Positions 1 to 6,800 of a stretch of 8,432 nt of DNA are shown here, one piece after another. Position 1 is the stretch's first letter, and each line of letters begins with the position of its first letter. Under the pieces are notes generated by a model. That model saw nothing but the letters and a program-made list of their open reading frames with translations, searched no databases and had not been told where the DNA came from. Source of the stretch: Actinomycetota bacterium (GTDB lineage Bacteria; Actinomycetota; Acidimicrobiia; Acidimicrobiales; Ilumatobacteraceae); contig RFNE01000257.1 of the NCBI GenBank assembly GCA_009927375.1, forward strand, positions 1 to 8,432, written 5' to 3'. The position numbers and the translations under genes were made by a program.

Positions 1-605
1 TTGTTGAAGAGCGTGCTCTTTCCGACGTTCGGTCGACCGACGAGTGCAACTCGAGGAACGCCATCTTCGAAACGCTCGACGACTTCAACGTCATCGACAT
101 CCACAGCCTCGACTGCGGAAATGATGTCGTCGAGCAAGTCGCCCGACTTGCGACCATGGAGCGCCGAGACCGCGACTGGATCCCCGAATCCAAGATGAAG
201 GAAGTCCCAACGATCCGCATCACGCTTGTCGGAATCAACCTTGTTCGCAACAACGACAACCGGTCGACCCAACCGCCTCAACCACGATGCGATCAGTTCA
301 TCGTCATCGGTGACGCCGATCGTCGTATCGACGAGGAACAAGATGAGATCCGCACTCGCCGCGGCATCTTCGACCTGCTGACTCACCTTGGCGTCCAATT
401 CCGTTCCACCAGGCATCCACCCGCCGGTGTCCGAGAGCATGAATCGCTTTCCCGTCCATTCCACTTCGCGTTCGAAGCGGTCTCTCGTCACCCCTGGCTG
501 GTCCTCGACAATGGCGACCTGCGACCCGACGAAGCGATTGAACAACGTGCTCTTTCCGACGTTTGGTCGACCAACGATGACCACTGATGGAAGACGCGTG
601 CTCAC
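1..605 (-). CDS. der: Ribosome-assembly GTPase Der (EngA), N-terminal part, runs off the left edge
   Basis: Der is a cytoplasmic GTPase with two tandem G domains that acts in late 50S ribosomal subunit assembly. About 201 N-terminal residues are visible by reading the reverse complement. The first G domain is complete: P-loop GRPNVGKST with Lys18, the switch region PGVTRDR, DTGGW with Asp59, NKVD at 121-124 and a SALHG G5 motif near 147. After an acidic linker (VDVDDVEVVE) the second P-loop, again GRPNVGKST (Lys196), begins just before the edge; the rest of G domain 2 and the KH-like domain are outside. Two P-loops separated by about 178 residues identify Der rather than Era or another single-domain GTPase. 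The GTG start at 605 gives MSTRLPSVVIVG. No Shine-Dalgarno is visible, but a TAGAAT hexamer lies 6 nt upstream, as in a leaderless transcript. Divergent from ispH. Confidence 0.95.
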   Translation of the reverse strand, partial: MSTRLPSVVIVGRPNVGKSTLFNRFVGSQVAIVEDQPGVTRDRFEREVEWTGKRFMLSDTGGWMPGGTELDAKVSQQVEDAAASADLILFLVDTTIGVTDDDELIASWLRRLGRPVVVVANKVDSDKRDADRWDFLHLGFGDPVAVSALHGRKSGDLLDDIISAVEAVDVDDVEVVERFEDGVPRVALVGRPNVGKSTLFN

Positions 606-611
606 CCGTTC

Positions 612-617
612 ATTCTA
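612..617 (-). promoter_or_regulatory. Putative -10 element for leaderless der transcription
   Basis: On the minus strand the hexamer TAGAAT (617 down to 612) matches the actinobacterial TANNNT -10 pattern and ends 6 nt before the der GTG at 605. With the usual -10 to start distance, transcription would begin at or next to the start codon. No good -35 hexamer is visible at 16-18 bp. The site is one arm of an inverted repeat whose other arm serves ispH. Confidence 0.45.
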
Positions 618-668
618 CGGTCGCTTCATCAAGAAGAGCCGAACAACGCTTGCACCCGACGTCATTCG

Positions 669-674
669 TAGAAT
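669..674 (+). promoter_or_regulatory. Putative -10 element for leaderless ispH transcription
   Basis: TAGAAT at 669-674 fits the TANNNT -10 pattern and ends 7 nt before the ATG at 682. This would make the transcript leaderless and favours ATG 682 over the overlapping in-frame ATG at 673, which sits inside the repeat arm. No convincing -35 is seen (a TTGCAC at 650-655 is too close). Confidence 0.45.
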
Positions 675-681
675 GAAGCCA

Positions 682-1713
682 ATGCAACATCGCGTCGAAC
701 GCATCCTGCTCGCTTCACCGAGGGGCTTTTGTGCGGGCGTCGAGATGGCGATCAAGGCACTCGCCTGGATGGTCCGCACCTTCCCGGCCCCCGTCTACTG
801 CTACCACGAAATCGTCCATAACAAGACTGTCGTCGAACGCTTTCAATCAATGGGTGTGATCTTCGTCGACGACATCGCTCAAGTTCCCCCTGGCTCTCCA
901 GTCATGCTCTCGGCCCATGGATCTGCACCACAGGTCGTGAGCGCCGCACACGATGCAGGTCGATACGCGGTTGACGCAGTTGTCCGCTCGTGACCAAAGT
1001 CCATCACGAGGTGAAGGTTCGTGCCGGCAAGGGTTACCGAATCGTCTACGTCGGCCACGAGGGTCACGAAGAAGCCGTCGGAACGATGGCTGTCGCTCCG
1101 CAGGCGATCTCGAGGGTCGAAACGGTCGAAGACGTGGACCACTTACCGCCGTTCAGCGAACCAGTGGCGCTTCTCGCTCAGACGACGCTGTCTCATCGCG
1201 ACTGGAAGGATGTGGCAGACGCCGTCAAGGTGAAGTTCCCACAGCTGTGGTCCCCCGGACGCAGCGATCTGTGTTTTGCCACGACGAATCGCAGTCAGCG
1301 ATCATGCAGATCGCCTCCAAAGTTGACGCGATGATCGTCGTCGGCTCGGCGAATTCTTCGAACACCGTCGCCCTCGCCAAACTCGCAAAGGACGAAGGTT
1401 GTCAGAAGGTCCTTCGGATCAACTCCGCCGAGGAAATCAGCGAGCCCCTGACTGGAGTCATTGGCTTGACCGCTGGGGCATCAGCGCCTGATGAAATCGT
1501 CACCGACATCATCCGCGCTCTCAGTCCGCGCGATGGTGTCGAAGAGATCCGCGCAACGGACGAGGACGAATACTTTCCACCGCCACGTAATCTTCGGAAC
1601 TGCAAGAAGCGGTGTCATTGACCCATAGCCGAATCATCGGCAAGGCCCGGCCACAGCACGGCTTGAGTGACCGCAAGATCGGCGCGAGCACCGTTCTCGC
1701 CGCATTGCGCTAG
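682..1713 (+). CDS. ispH: 4-hydroxy-3-methylbut-2-enyl diphosphate reductase IspH, broken by three single-base deletions
   Basis: IspH is an iron-sulfur enzyme that reduces HMBPP to IPP and DMAPP, the last MEP-pathway step. The reading frame changes three times, each time as if one base were missing: near 978-981 (just before the second cluster Cys), at 1290-1293 (inside ATTNRQ) and at 1596-1597 (NLR/ELQ). Segments are 682-978, 981-1292, about 1292-1597 and 1598-1713. Restored, the protein is about 344 residues and keeps the three cluster cysteines: Cys17 (GFCAGV), Cys101 (CPLVTKVHHEV) and Cys198 (DLCFATTNR). It also keeps SAHGSAP, GHEGHEE and the substrate-site GSANSSN. Without the third correction it would stop at 1618-1620 after NLRNCKKRCH. 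The restored tail of about 38 residues ends at TAG 1711-1713, overlapping the dehydrogenase stop. The start could also be ATG 673. Identity is certain; whether the breaks are real is not. Confidence 0.9.
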
Positions 1714-2897
1714 TTGCGCGGAACTTTGCTCCACGCGACATCGCGATCGACCCGCACGTCTCCCGGCAGGCCAAGCACTCGTTCTCCAAGGATGTTGCGC
1801 ATGACTTCACTCGTGCCACCCTCGATGCTGTTCGCTCGCGCTCGGAGAAACGCCTTCGGGACAGAGTCGAATCCCATCGCCGTCTCGGGACGCACCATTT
1901 CGTAACTCCCGTACAACATCCCCTGAGCGCCCATGAGGTCGACACAGAACTCATAGGTTTCCTTGTTCAAATCGGCACTCGCCATCTTCCCGATGGAGCC
2001 TTCCGGCCCTGGCACTCCCATCTTGCGGCTCTGGCCTGCTCGGATGTTCGTCAGGCGCAACACTTCCGCACGGATCCACAACTTCATGAGTTCGTCTTTT
2101 CGTGAATCGTCTTGTTGACTCGGGTCAAGTTGCTTCCACAACTTCACGGCCTCACGAATTGGACCTGAACCCTGCTGCGGTATCGCTCCACCAATCGCCA
2201 CACGCTCATTCATGAGCGTCGTCAAGCTCACTCGCCAACCATCGCCTGGCCCACCGAGCGTCTCGGCAACCGGAACTCGAACATCCGTGAAATAGACCTC
2301 GTTGAATTCCGCTTCACCCGTCATCTGCCGCAATGGACGCACCTCGACACCGGGCGCCTGCATGTCGACGACGACCGCGGTCAATCCCGCGTGTTTGACC
2401 GCTTCGGTGTCGATCCTCACCACGAGCAGTCCATAACGTGAGAGATGCGCAAGGGTCGTCCAGACCTTCTGACCGTTTACGACCCATTCGTCGCCGTCGC
2501 GAACGGCACGAGCAGAAAGCCCGGCGAAGTCGGATCCCGATCCGGGTTCGGAGAAGAGCTGACACCACACTTCCTCACCACTGAAGAGCGGACGGAGATA
2601 GCGCCGCTTTTGCTCCTCGCTGCCCCACTCCACCACGGTCGGGCCGCACATGCCGTAACCGATTGGGTTTCTTGCGTAAGAACTGGGTGCGCCGGCAGCG
2701 AACACTTTTTCATTGATGACCTTCTGGTGGCGAGGCGACAGGCCCAATCCGCCAAACCCTTCCGGAAAGTGCACCCACGCGAGCCCAGCGTCGTACTGGG
2801 CCTCGAGAAACTCCCGAGCAGGTGTCTTCTTTGGTGGATTCGACCCGAGCAAATCATCGATCCGCTCTTCGAGTTCGGTCACTTCAGTGTCTGCCAT
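1710..2897 (-). CDS. Acyl-CoA dehydrogenase (FadE-like)
   Basis: FAD-dependent acyl-CoA dehydrogenase of 395 residues, the usual family length, expected to catalyse alpha,beta-desaturation of an acyl-CoA in the cytoplasm. The order is an N-terminal helical domain, then the middle beta domain with QLFSEPGSGSDFAGL and WVVNGQKVWTT (flavin and substrate contacts), FTDVRVPVAETLGG, and the C-terminal helical domain. Near the end SIEGGTSEVMRNILGERVLG places Glu359 at the position of the catalytic base of MCAD-type enzymes. The chain is intact. The start ATG 2897 is fixed by GGAGG six nt upstream. It lies 39 bp downstream of the SirB1-like gene on the same strand, so the two are probably co-transcribed. 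Its TAG shares CTAG with the ispH stop. Chain-length or steroid/branched-chain specificity cannot be read from the sequence. Confidence 0.93.
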   Translation of the reverse strand: MADTEVTELEERIDDLLGSNPPKKTPAREFLEAQYDAGLAWVHFPEGFGGLGLSPRHQKVINEKVFAAGAPSSYARNPIGYGMCGPTVVEWGSEEQKRRYLRPLFSGEEVWCQLFSEPGSGSDFAGLSARAVRDGDEWVVNGQKVWTTLAHLSRYGLLVVRIDTEAVKHAGLTAVVVDMQAPGVEVRPLRQMTGEAEFNEVYFTDVRVPVAETLGGPGDGWRVSLTTLMNERVAIGGAIPQQGSGPIREAVKLWKQLDPSQQDDSRKDELMKLWIRAEVLRLTNIRAGQSRKMGVPGPEGSIGKMASADLNKETYEFCVDLMGAQGMLYGSYEMVRPETAMGFDSVPKAFLRARANSIEGGTSEVMRNILGERVLGLPGDVRVDRDVAWSKVPRN

Positions 2898-2903
2898 GTC
2901 CTA

Positions 2904-2908
2904 CCTCC
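2904..2908 (-). promoter_or_regulatory. Shine-Dalgarno of the acyl-CoA dehydrogenase gene
   Basis: GGAGG on the minus strand (2908 to 2904), followed by TAGGAC and then the ATG at 2897. Spacing is 6 nt; it settles the start codon. Confidence 0.75.
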
Positions 2909-2936
2909 GCGTGCAATGCCAAACCGTAGTCGGTGT

Positions 2937-3608
2937 TCAGTTCATCGGCCCCATGAGACGGGCAAATTCACGGTCGAATTCGGGCCCGACGTCGGGGAAG
3001 ACCGATCGGAGCCGCATGACCCAGCGCACATTGGCCAGTTCACCAGTTCGTCGGTATCGACTGAGCAGGTTGTTCAGGATTCTCCACAGCACGGCTCGGT
3101 TTGGCAACGGATCGAGGAAGGACTCAGAGAAGTTGCTGAGGCCTGTCATCGTCTCGTAGAGCCCACGCGCTCCGCCGGCCGACATTGGATGGGCGCTGTG
3201 GAATGGATCCACATACGTCGGCTGAGCCGCGCCGTCAGACACGAGCACATGGCCCGGCATCCCAATGATCAAAGTTGGAATGGACTTCATTCGACACACT
3301 TCATGGACGACGACCGCGAGCAGAATCGGCAGACCTCTTCGTCTTTCAATCACGAGATGCAGCATCGAATTCACCGGGTCGTCGTAGTTCTGGCGGTCCC
3401 CGTCGAATCCGAGTTCATCCCGCAAGCTACGCACGACTCCGATCAGATCGGTACCGCCAACCGTCATTGACAGGCTGTCGAATTGGTCTTCGAGGATTTC
3501 TCTCGCCCGACTGTGGCCTGCTGCCTCGCAGATCATTCCGCAGCCAGCGACGAGACTCGGTGAGTCGCTGTCGTGCAATAGGGCGCGAAACTCGTCTTCC
3601 AGACTCAC
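2937..3608 (-). CDS. SirB1-like transglutaminase-fold protein
   Basis: A 223-residue protein of the SirB1/Transglut_core2 type. The visible family signature is NYDDPVNSMLHLVIERRRG at 74-92 followed by LPILLAVVVHEVCR, then GMPGHVLV at 116-123 and YVDPF at 132-136. The fold is transglutaminase-like, but in this family the function is not settled; relatives have been linked only loosely to regulation, and I assign no reaction. The C-terminal third contains RAVLWRILNNLLSRYRRTGE, a stretch typical of these proteins. The GTG start at 3608 has a strong GGAGG seven nt upstream. It precedes the acyl-CoA dehydrogenase by 39 bp on the same strand and is divergent from the acyl-CoA synthetase with a 39-bp gap. 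No signal peptide or membrane segment is seen, so it is probably cytoplasmic. Confidence 0.85.
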   Translation of the reverse strand: MSLEDEFRALLHDSDSPSLVAGCGMICEAAGHSRAREILEDQFDSLSMTVGGTDLIGVVRSLRDELGFDGDRQNYDDPVNSMLHLVIERRRGLPILLAVVVHEVCRMKSIPTLIIGMPGHVLVSDGAAQPTYVDPFHSAHPMSAGGARGLYETMTGLSNFSESFLDPLPNRAVLWRILNNLLSRYRRTGELANVRWVMRLRSVFPDVGPEFDREFARLMGPMN

Positions 3609-3615
3609 CCTTTCA

Positions 3616-3620
3616 CCTCC
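3616..3620 (-). promoter_or_regulatory. Shine-Dalgarno of the SirB1-like gene
   Basis: GGAGG on the minus strand (3620 to 3616), 7 nt before the GTG at 3608. The match to the anti-SD sequence is strong and decides the GTG start. Confidence 0.75.
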
Positions 3621-3635
3621 AATTCGGCCTCAGAC

Positions 3636-3641
3636 TACCGT
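3636..3641 (+). promoter_or_regulatory. Putative -10 element for leaderless acyl-CoA synthetase transcription
   Basis: TACCGT at 3636-3641 fits TANNNT and ends 6 nt before the ATG at 3648, with no Shine-Dalgarno in between. The spacing is the same as at der and close to that at ispH, suggesting a leaderless mRNA. The hexamer alone is weak evidence. Confidence 0.35.
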
Positions 3642-3647
3642 TGGGTC

Positions 3648-5201
3648 ATGTTTCCAGGTCACGTTGCGCTCACTCACCCCGACAAGCCTGCGGTCATCAT
3701 GGCTCGATCTGGAAAGACCATCACCTACGCCCAACTCGACCGTTCTGCGAACAAGATTTCGCAGCTTTTGTACAGCGCGGGACTCCGCCCTGGAGACAAC
3801 GTCGCGATTTGTCTGGAGAATCACGAGAAGTTCTTCGACGTCGTGTGGGGATGTCACTACGCAGGTCTCATCTATACGGCGTGTTCGAGCCGTCTCACGG
3901 CCGATGAACTGACCTACATCGTCAATGACTGCGGCGCGAAGGCATTGATCACGTCCGCGTACCTCGCGCCCCAAGTATCAGCGGTAGCCGACAAGATTCC
4001 ACACGTCACCCTTCGTCTGATGATCGACGGAGCAATCGAAGGTTTCGAGCGTTTCGAAGACGCAGTCGAGCGCGCGTCATCCGAACCACTCCGTGACCGC
4101 GTGGATGGATCGGACATGCTGTATTCCAGCGGTACGACCGGTCGACCCAAGGGTGTGCGTCTCGCGACAACGGGAAGTCCCCTCGGAACACCCGTGCCCC
4201 TCGTCGGACTCGGACAGTTTCTCCTGGCGATGGACGACCAGATGGTCTACCTGTCTCCCGCACCGCTCTATCACGCCGCTCCACTCCGCTGGAACATGGT
4301 GGTGCATCGCCTGGGCGGAACGTCGATCATCATGGATCACTTCGATGCCGAAGAGTTCCTCGCAGCGGTCGAGAAGTACGACGTCACTCACACGCAGACC
4401 GTTCCCACCATGTTCGTTCGAATGCTCAAGTTGCCCGAAGAGATTCGAACTCGTTACGACGTCACTTCCCTCAAGTGCGTGTTCCATGCCGCCGCACCGT
4501 GCCCGGTTCCCGTGAAACTCGGCATGATCGAGTGGTTCGGGCCGATCATCCACGAGTACTACGCGGGTAGCGAAGGAAACGGCTTCGTCTACTGCAACTC
4601 CGAGTCATGGCTCGCACACCAAGGCACCGTCGGCCAGGCGCTCAACGCGGTGATCCACATTTGCGACGACGAAGGCAACGAGCTTCCGACCGGGGAATCC
4701 GGAACCGTGTATTTCGAATCCAACGCGCACTTCGAGTATCACAACGATCCGGAGAAGACGAAGGCTTCTCGAGATCCACTGGGGCGAGGATGGACGACGC
4801 TTGGCGACATCGGCTATCTGGATGACGACAAATTCCTGTACCTGACCGATCGCAAGGCGTTCATGATCATCTCAGGTGGGGTGAACATCTACCCCCAGGA
4901 ATCCGAGAACGTCCTCATCAACCATCCCAAGGTCACGGATGTCGCCGTCTTCGGAATCCCCCACGAGGAATTTGGCGAGGAAGTAAAAGCGGTCGTTCAA
5001 CCGCTCGCCATGCCGTCGAGCGACGACGAGCGACGCCTGTTGGAACAAGAACTGATCGCGTACTGCAAGCAGCATCTCGCCGACCTGAAATGTCCACGCT
5101 CCGTCGACTTCCGCCCGGAACTCCCCCGTCACCCGACGGGCAAGCTCTACAAGCGACTGCTCAAGGACGAGTACTGGGCGGCCGCCGGCCGCAGCATCTA
5201 A
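3648..5201 (+). CDS. Acyl-CoA synthetase (ANL superfamily, FadD-like)
   Basis: ATP-dependent acyl-CoA ligase that activates a carboxylic acid through an acyl-adenylate to its CoA thioester. At 517 residues it is intact and of usual length. Adenylation motifs appear in order: P-loop YSSGTTGRPKGV (159-170), LSPAPLYHAAPL, the A5-type YYAGSEGNG (304-312), GDIGYLDDD from 386, hinge DRKAFMIISGGVNIYP from 401, and the C-terminal PTGKLYKR with the presumed catalytic Lys499. The C-terminal half also has VTDVAVFGIPHEEFGEEVKAVV, standard for this group. It resembles actinobacterial FadD proteins for fatty or steroid-type acids; the substrate cannot be chosen from sequence. It sits 6 bp before a glycerophosphodiesterase gene and opposite an acyl-CoA dehydrogenase cluster, fitting a lipid-degradation role. 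Confidence 0.94.
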   Translation: MFPGHVALTHPDKPAVIMARSGKTITYAQLDRSANKISQLLYSAGLRPGDNVAICLENHEKFFDVVWGCHYAGLIYTACSSRLTADELTYIVNDCGAKALITSAYLAPQVSAVADKIPHVTLRLMIDGAIEGFERFEDAVERASSEPLRDRVDGSDMLYSSGTTGRPKGVRLATTGSPLGTPVPLVGLGQFLLAMDDQMVYLSPAPLYHAAPLRWNMVVHRLGGTSIIMDHFDAEEFLAAVEKYDVTHTQTVPTMFVRMLKLPEEIRTRYDVTSLKCVFHAAAPCPVPVKLGMIEWFGPIIHEYYAGSEGNGFVYCNSESWLAHQGTVGQALNAVIHICDDEGNELPTGESGTVYFESNAHFEYHNDPEKTKASRDPLGRGWTTLGDIGYLDDDKFLYLTDRKAFMIISGGVNIYPQESENVLINHPKVTDVAVFGIPHEEFGEEVKAVVQPLAMPSSDDERRLLEQELIAYCKQHLADLKCPRSVDFRPELPRHPTGKLYKRLLKDEYWAAAGRSI

Positions 5202-5207
5202 GTCTTC

Positions 5208-5966
5208 GTGGCAACTCATCCGTTCCTCGACTGGCCGGGGCCGATTGCTTTCGCCCATCGTGGTGGGGCGTCCGATTCCCCAGAAAACACGATGTCGGCT
5301 TTCGCCAAGGCGGTCTCCCTCGGTTATCGGTACGTCGAGACAGACGTCCATGCTTCACGCGACGGGGTGCTGTTCGCGTTCCACGACGATGATCTCCTGC
5401 GGACCTGTGGCGTCAACGCCAAGATCAACGATCTCGATTCGTCCGAAGTTGCTGCCATCGCAGTCGAAGGGTCCGAACACATCCCCACCCTGTCCGAACT
5501 TGTGACGACGTGGCCGAATCTGCGAATCAACATCGACTGCAAAGCCGATCCTGCTGTCGAGCCGCTGATCGCAGCGATCCGTCACCACGACCTCTACGAC
5601 CGAGTATGTATCGGCTCATTCAGCGATCGACGCTTGAAGTCCATCCGTGAAGCGTGCGGACCACGACTCTGCACCTCGATGGGACCGAAGGAGGTGGCGA
5701 TGCTCCGCCTCCGCAGTTGGACGAAATCGCAAGGTCGCGACCTCGCACCGCTCGCGGCCCAGGTTCCGCCTCGACAAGGTCCGCTGCCCATCGTTGATAA
5801 ACGATTCGTCTCGCACGCACATGAACTCGGCCTTCACGTTCACGTCTGGACGATCGATGATCGGTCAGAGATGCACGAGTTGCTCGATCTCGGGGTCGAC
5901 GGCATCATGACCGACTCGCTCGCAACGCTTGCTTCCACGCTCAATGAGCGCGGCCAGTGGTCCTGA
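5208..5966 (+). CDS. Glycerophosphodiester phosphodiesterase family protein
   Basis: GDPD-type TIM-barrel enzyme of 252 residues, expected to hydrolyse glycerophosphodiesters to glycerol-3-phosphate and an alcohol. The N-terminus shows the family signature: AHRGGASDSPENT with His17, Arg18 and Glu26, then ETDVHASRDG with Glu44 and Asp46, then FHDDDLLRTCG with His59. INIDCK supplies Lys112, at the place of the usual E/D-x-K strand motif. The C-terminus has HVWTIDD and GVDGIMTD, also standard. No signal peptide is seen, which suggests a cytoplasmic enzyme acting on imported or internally released lipid head-group diesters. The GTG start lies 6 bp after the synthetase stop with no Shine-Dalgarno, so translational coupling is likely. 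Its TGA directly abuts the stop of the convergent phosphoribosyltransferase (TGATCA). Confidence 0.93.
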   Translation: MATHPFLDWPGPIAFAHRGGASDSPENTMSAFAKAVSLGYRYVETDVHASRDGVLFAFHDDDLLRTCGVNAKINDLDSSEVAAIAVEGSEHIPTLSELVTTWPNLRINIDCKADPAVEPLIAAIRHHDLYDRVCIGSFSDRRLKSIREACGPRLCTSMGPKEVAMLRLRSWTKSQGRDLAPLAAQVPPRQGPLPIVDKRFVSHAHELGLHVHVWTIDDRSEMHELLDLGVDGIMTDSLATLASTLNERGQWS

Positions 5967-6463
5967 TCAGGCGTCCTTCACGCTCCACGCGCGTTTTGCG
6001 ACGGGGTCCTTGTCGCTCCAAGGGAAATTGATCCACTTGTCCGTGTACTTCCACACGTAGTCACACTTCACGATCGATTGCGACTTCTCGTACAACACCG
6101 CAATCCGACTGTCCGCCATCTGACCCTTGCAGAACTCGAGGACGTGATTCAGCGTGTGTCCGTGTCTGCGACATCGTCGACGATCAAGATCTTCGAATCC
6201 TTCAAGTCGACGAGACTCGGGACCGGAGGGAGGATCATTGGCACTGCGAGACGCTCGTTGACGCCGGTGTAGAACTCCACATTCATCGTGTAGGTGTTCT
6301 TCACCGAGAGCGCATAGCCCAATGCCCCAGCGGACAACAGTCCGCCACGCGCAATCGCCAAGATGATGTCCGGCTCGTAGCCACTCTCGGCAACCTTGAT
6401 CGCCAATTCACGACTTGCCACCCCAAAGGACTCCCAGGTCATGATCTCGCGGTCTTGGCTCAC
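5967..6463 (-). CDS. Gpt-like purine phosphoribosyltransferase family protein, with one single-base deletion
   Basis: Type I phosphoribosyltransferase resembling xanthine/hypoxanthine-guanine enzymes of actinobacteria. It would join PRPP to a purine base in the cytoplasm, though the base is not certain. Residues 1-101 are in one frame: ILAIARGGL (34-42), NVEFYTGVNERL and the PRPP-binding loop ILIVDDVADT (Asp96, Asp97). After the Thr101 codon the frame stops early. Restoring one G at 6160-6161 makes the loop read DDVADTGHTLNHVLEFC and continues through VLYEKSQSIVKCDYVWK, KWINFPWSDKDP and AKRAWSVKDA to TGA at 5969-5967, giving 165 residues. The length 497 is 3n+2, exactly one base short. The GTG start has AAGGGAG upstream. 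It follows the DUF5522-type gene by 36 bp. Confidence 0.88.
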
Positions 6464-6468
6464 CGTTT

Positions 6469-6475
6469 CTCCCTT
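6469..6475 (-). promoter_or_regulatory. Shine-Dalgarno of the phosphoribosyltransferase gene
   Basis: AAGGGAG on the minus strand (6475 to 6469), 5 nt before the GTG at 6463. It supports GTG over the internal ATG at codon 8 (MTWESF). Confidence 0.55.
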
Positions 6476-6499
6476 TCGGTTCGTTCCCGCAAATCTAGT

Positions 6500-6751
6500 T
6501 CACACACCCTGCTCGAACGGGCAGTGACGACAGCCGCTCGAACAGCAATACCCTCGCGACGCCAAGAATGCCGAGGTCATCACCGACAGTCCTGTCGATG
6601 GATCTCGGTAACACGGCTCACCAGCGGAGACTGCCGATGCGTGGAGATCCATGATGAGCTGAAACCGTGGATGATTCTCCGCTAGCCGGCCTGCGAGGGG
6701 CCTGGACAACCCATCTCTTCGCAATTCAGCCACCGGATGACCATAGTTCAC
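6500..6751 (-). CDS. Small Cys-rich protein of DUF5522 type
   Basis: An 83-residue protein whose C-terminal half matches what I recall of DUF5522: CYRDPSTGLSVMTSAFLASRG followed by YCCSSGCRHCPF (Cys69, Cys70, Cys74, Cys77, with His76). The closely spaced cysteines and histidine suggest metal or iron-sulfur binding, but no function is established and I assign none. Only about residues 27-79 look conserved. The GTG at 6751 has a poorly spaced GAAGG immediately before it, so the true start may be later, for instance the ATG of MDLHASAVSAG (codon 34), giving 50 residues. It lies 36 bp upstream of the phosphoribosyltransferase gene, probably in one transcript, and 49 bp from the divergent glycosylase. 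Confidence 0.72.
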   Translation of the reverse strand: MNYGHPVAELRRDGLSRPLAGRLAENHPRFQLIMDLHASAVSAGEPCYRDPSTGLSVMTSAFLASRGYCCSSGCRHCPFEQGV

Positions 6752-6800
6752 CTTCGCTTCATGGCGAACACATCAAACACCCATCTGCGACACTTGCGGT

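Larger units (their letters stand above)
609..677. repeat. 11-bp perfect inverted repeat between divergent der and ispH
   Basis: TTCATTCTACG at 609-619 is the exact reverse complement of CGTAGAATGAA at 667-677, with 47 bp between the arms. Each arm contains an outward-facing TAGAAT. The repeat therefore either reflects two near-identical divergent -10 regions or forms a symmetrical operator. The spacer is too long for a typical terminator hairpin, and no T-run follows. Confidence 0.6.

Noticed and set aside
156..587. A 143-codon plus-strand open frame opposite der
   Set aside because: The minus strand carries a continuous Der sequence with all G motifs; the plus-strand translation is low-complexity and unrecognisable.
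606..681. Intrinsic terminator or stable hairpin formed by the inverted repeat
   Set aside because: The loop would be 47 nt, no T-run follows, and the site lies between divergent 5' ends where a terminator is not expected.
976..1597. Programmed ribosomal frameshifting in ispH
   Set aside because: Three shifts in one gene at sites with no slippery heptamer or following stem-loop, and similar breaks in two unrelated genes, fit missing bases better.
2445..3470. A 341-codon open frame on the plus strand across the dehydrogenase and SirB1-like genes
   Set aside because: It is antisense to two intact, clearly recognisable genes with good ribosome binding sites, and its translation shows no family motifs. 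Long antisense open frames are common in GC-rich DNA.
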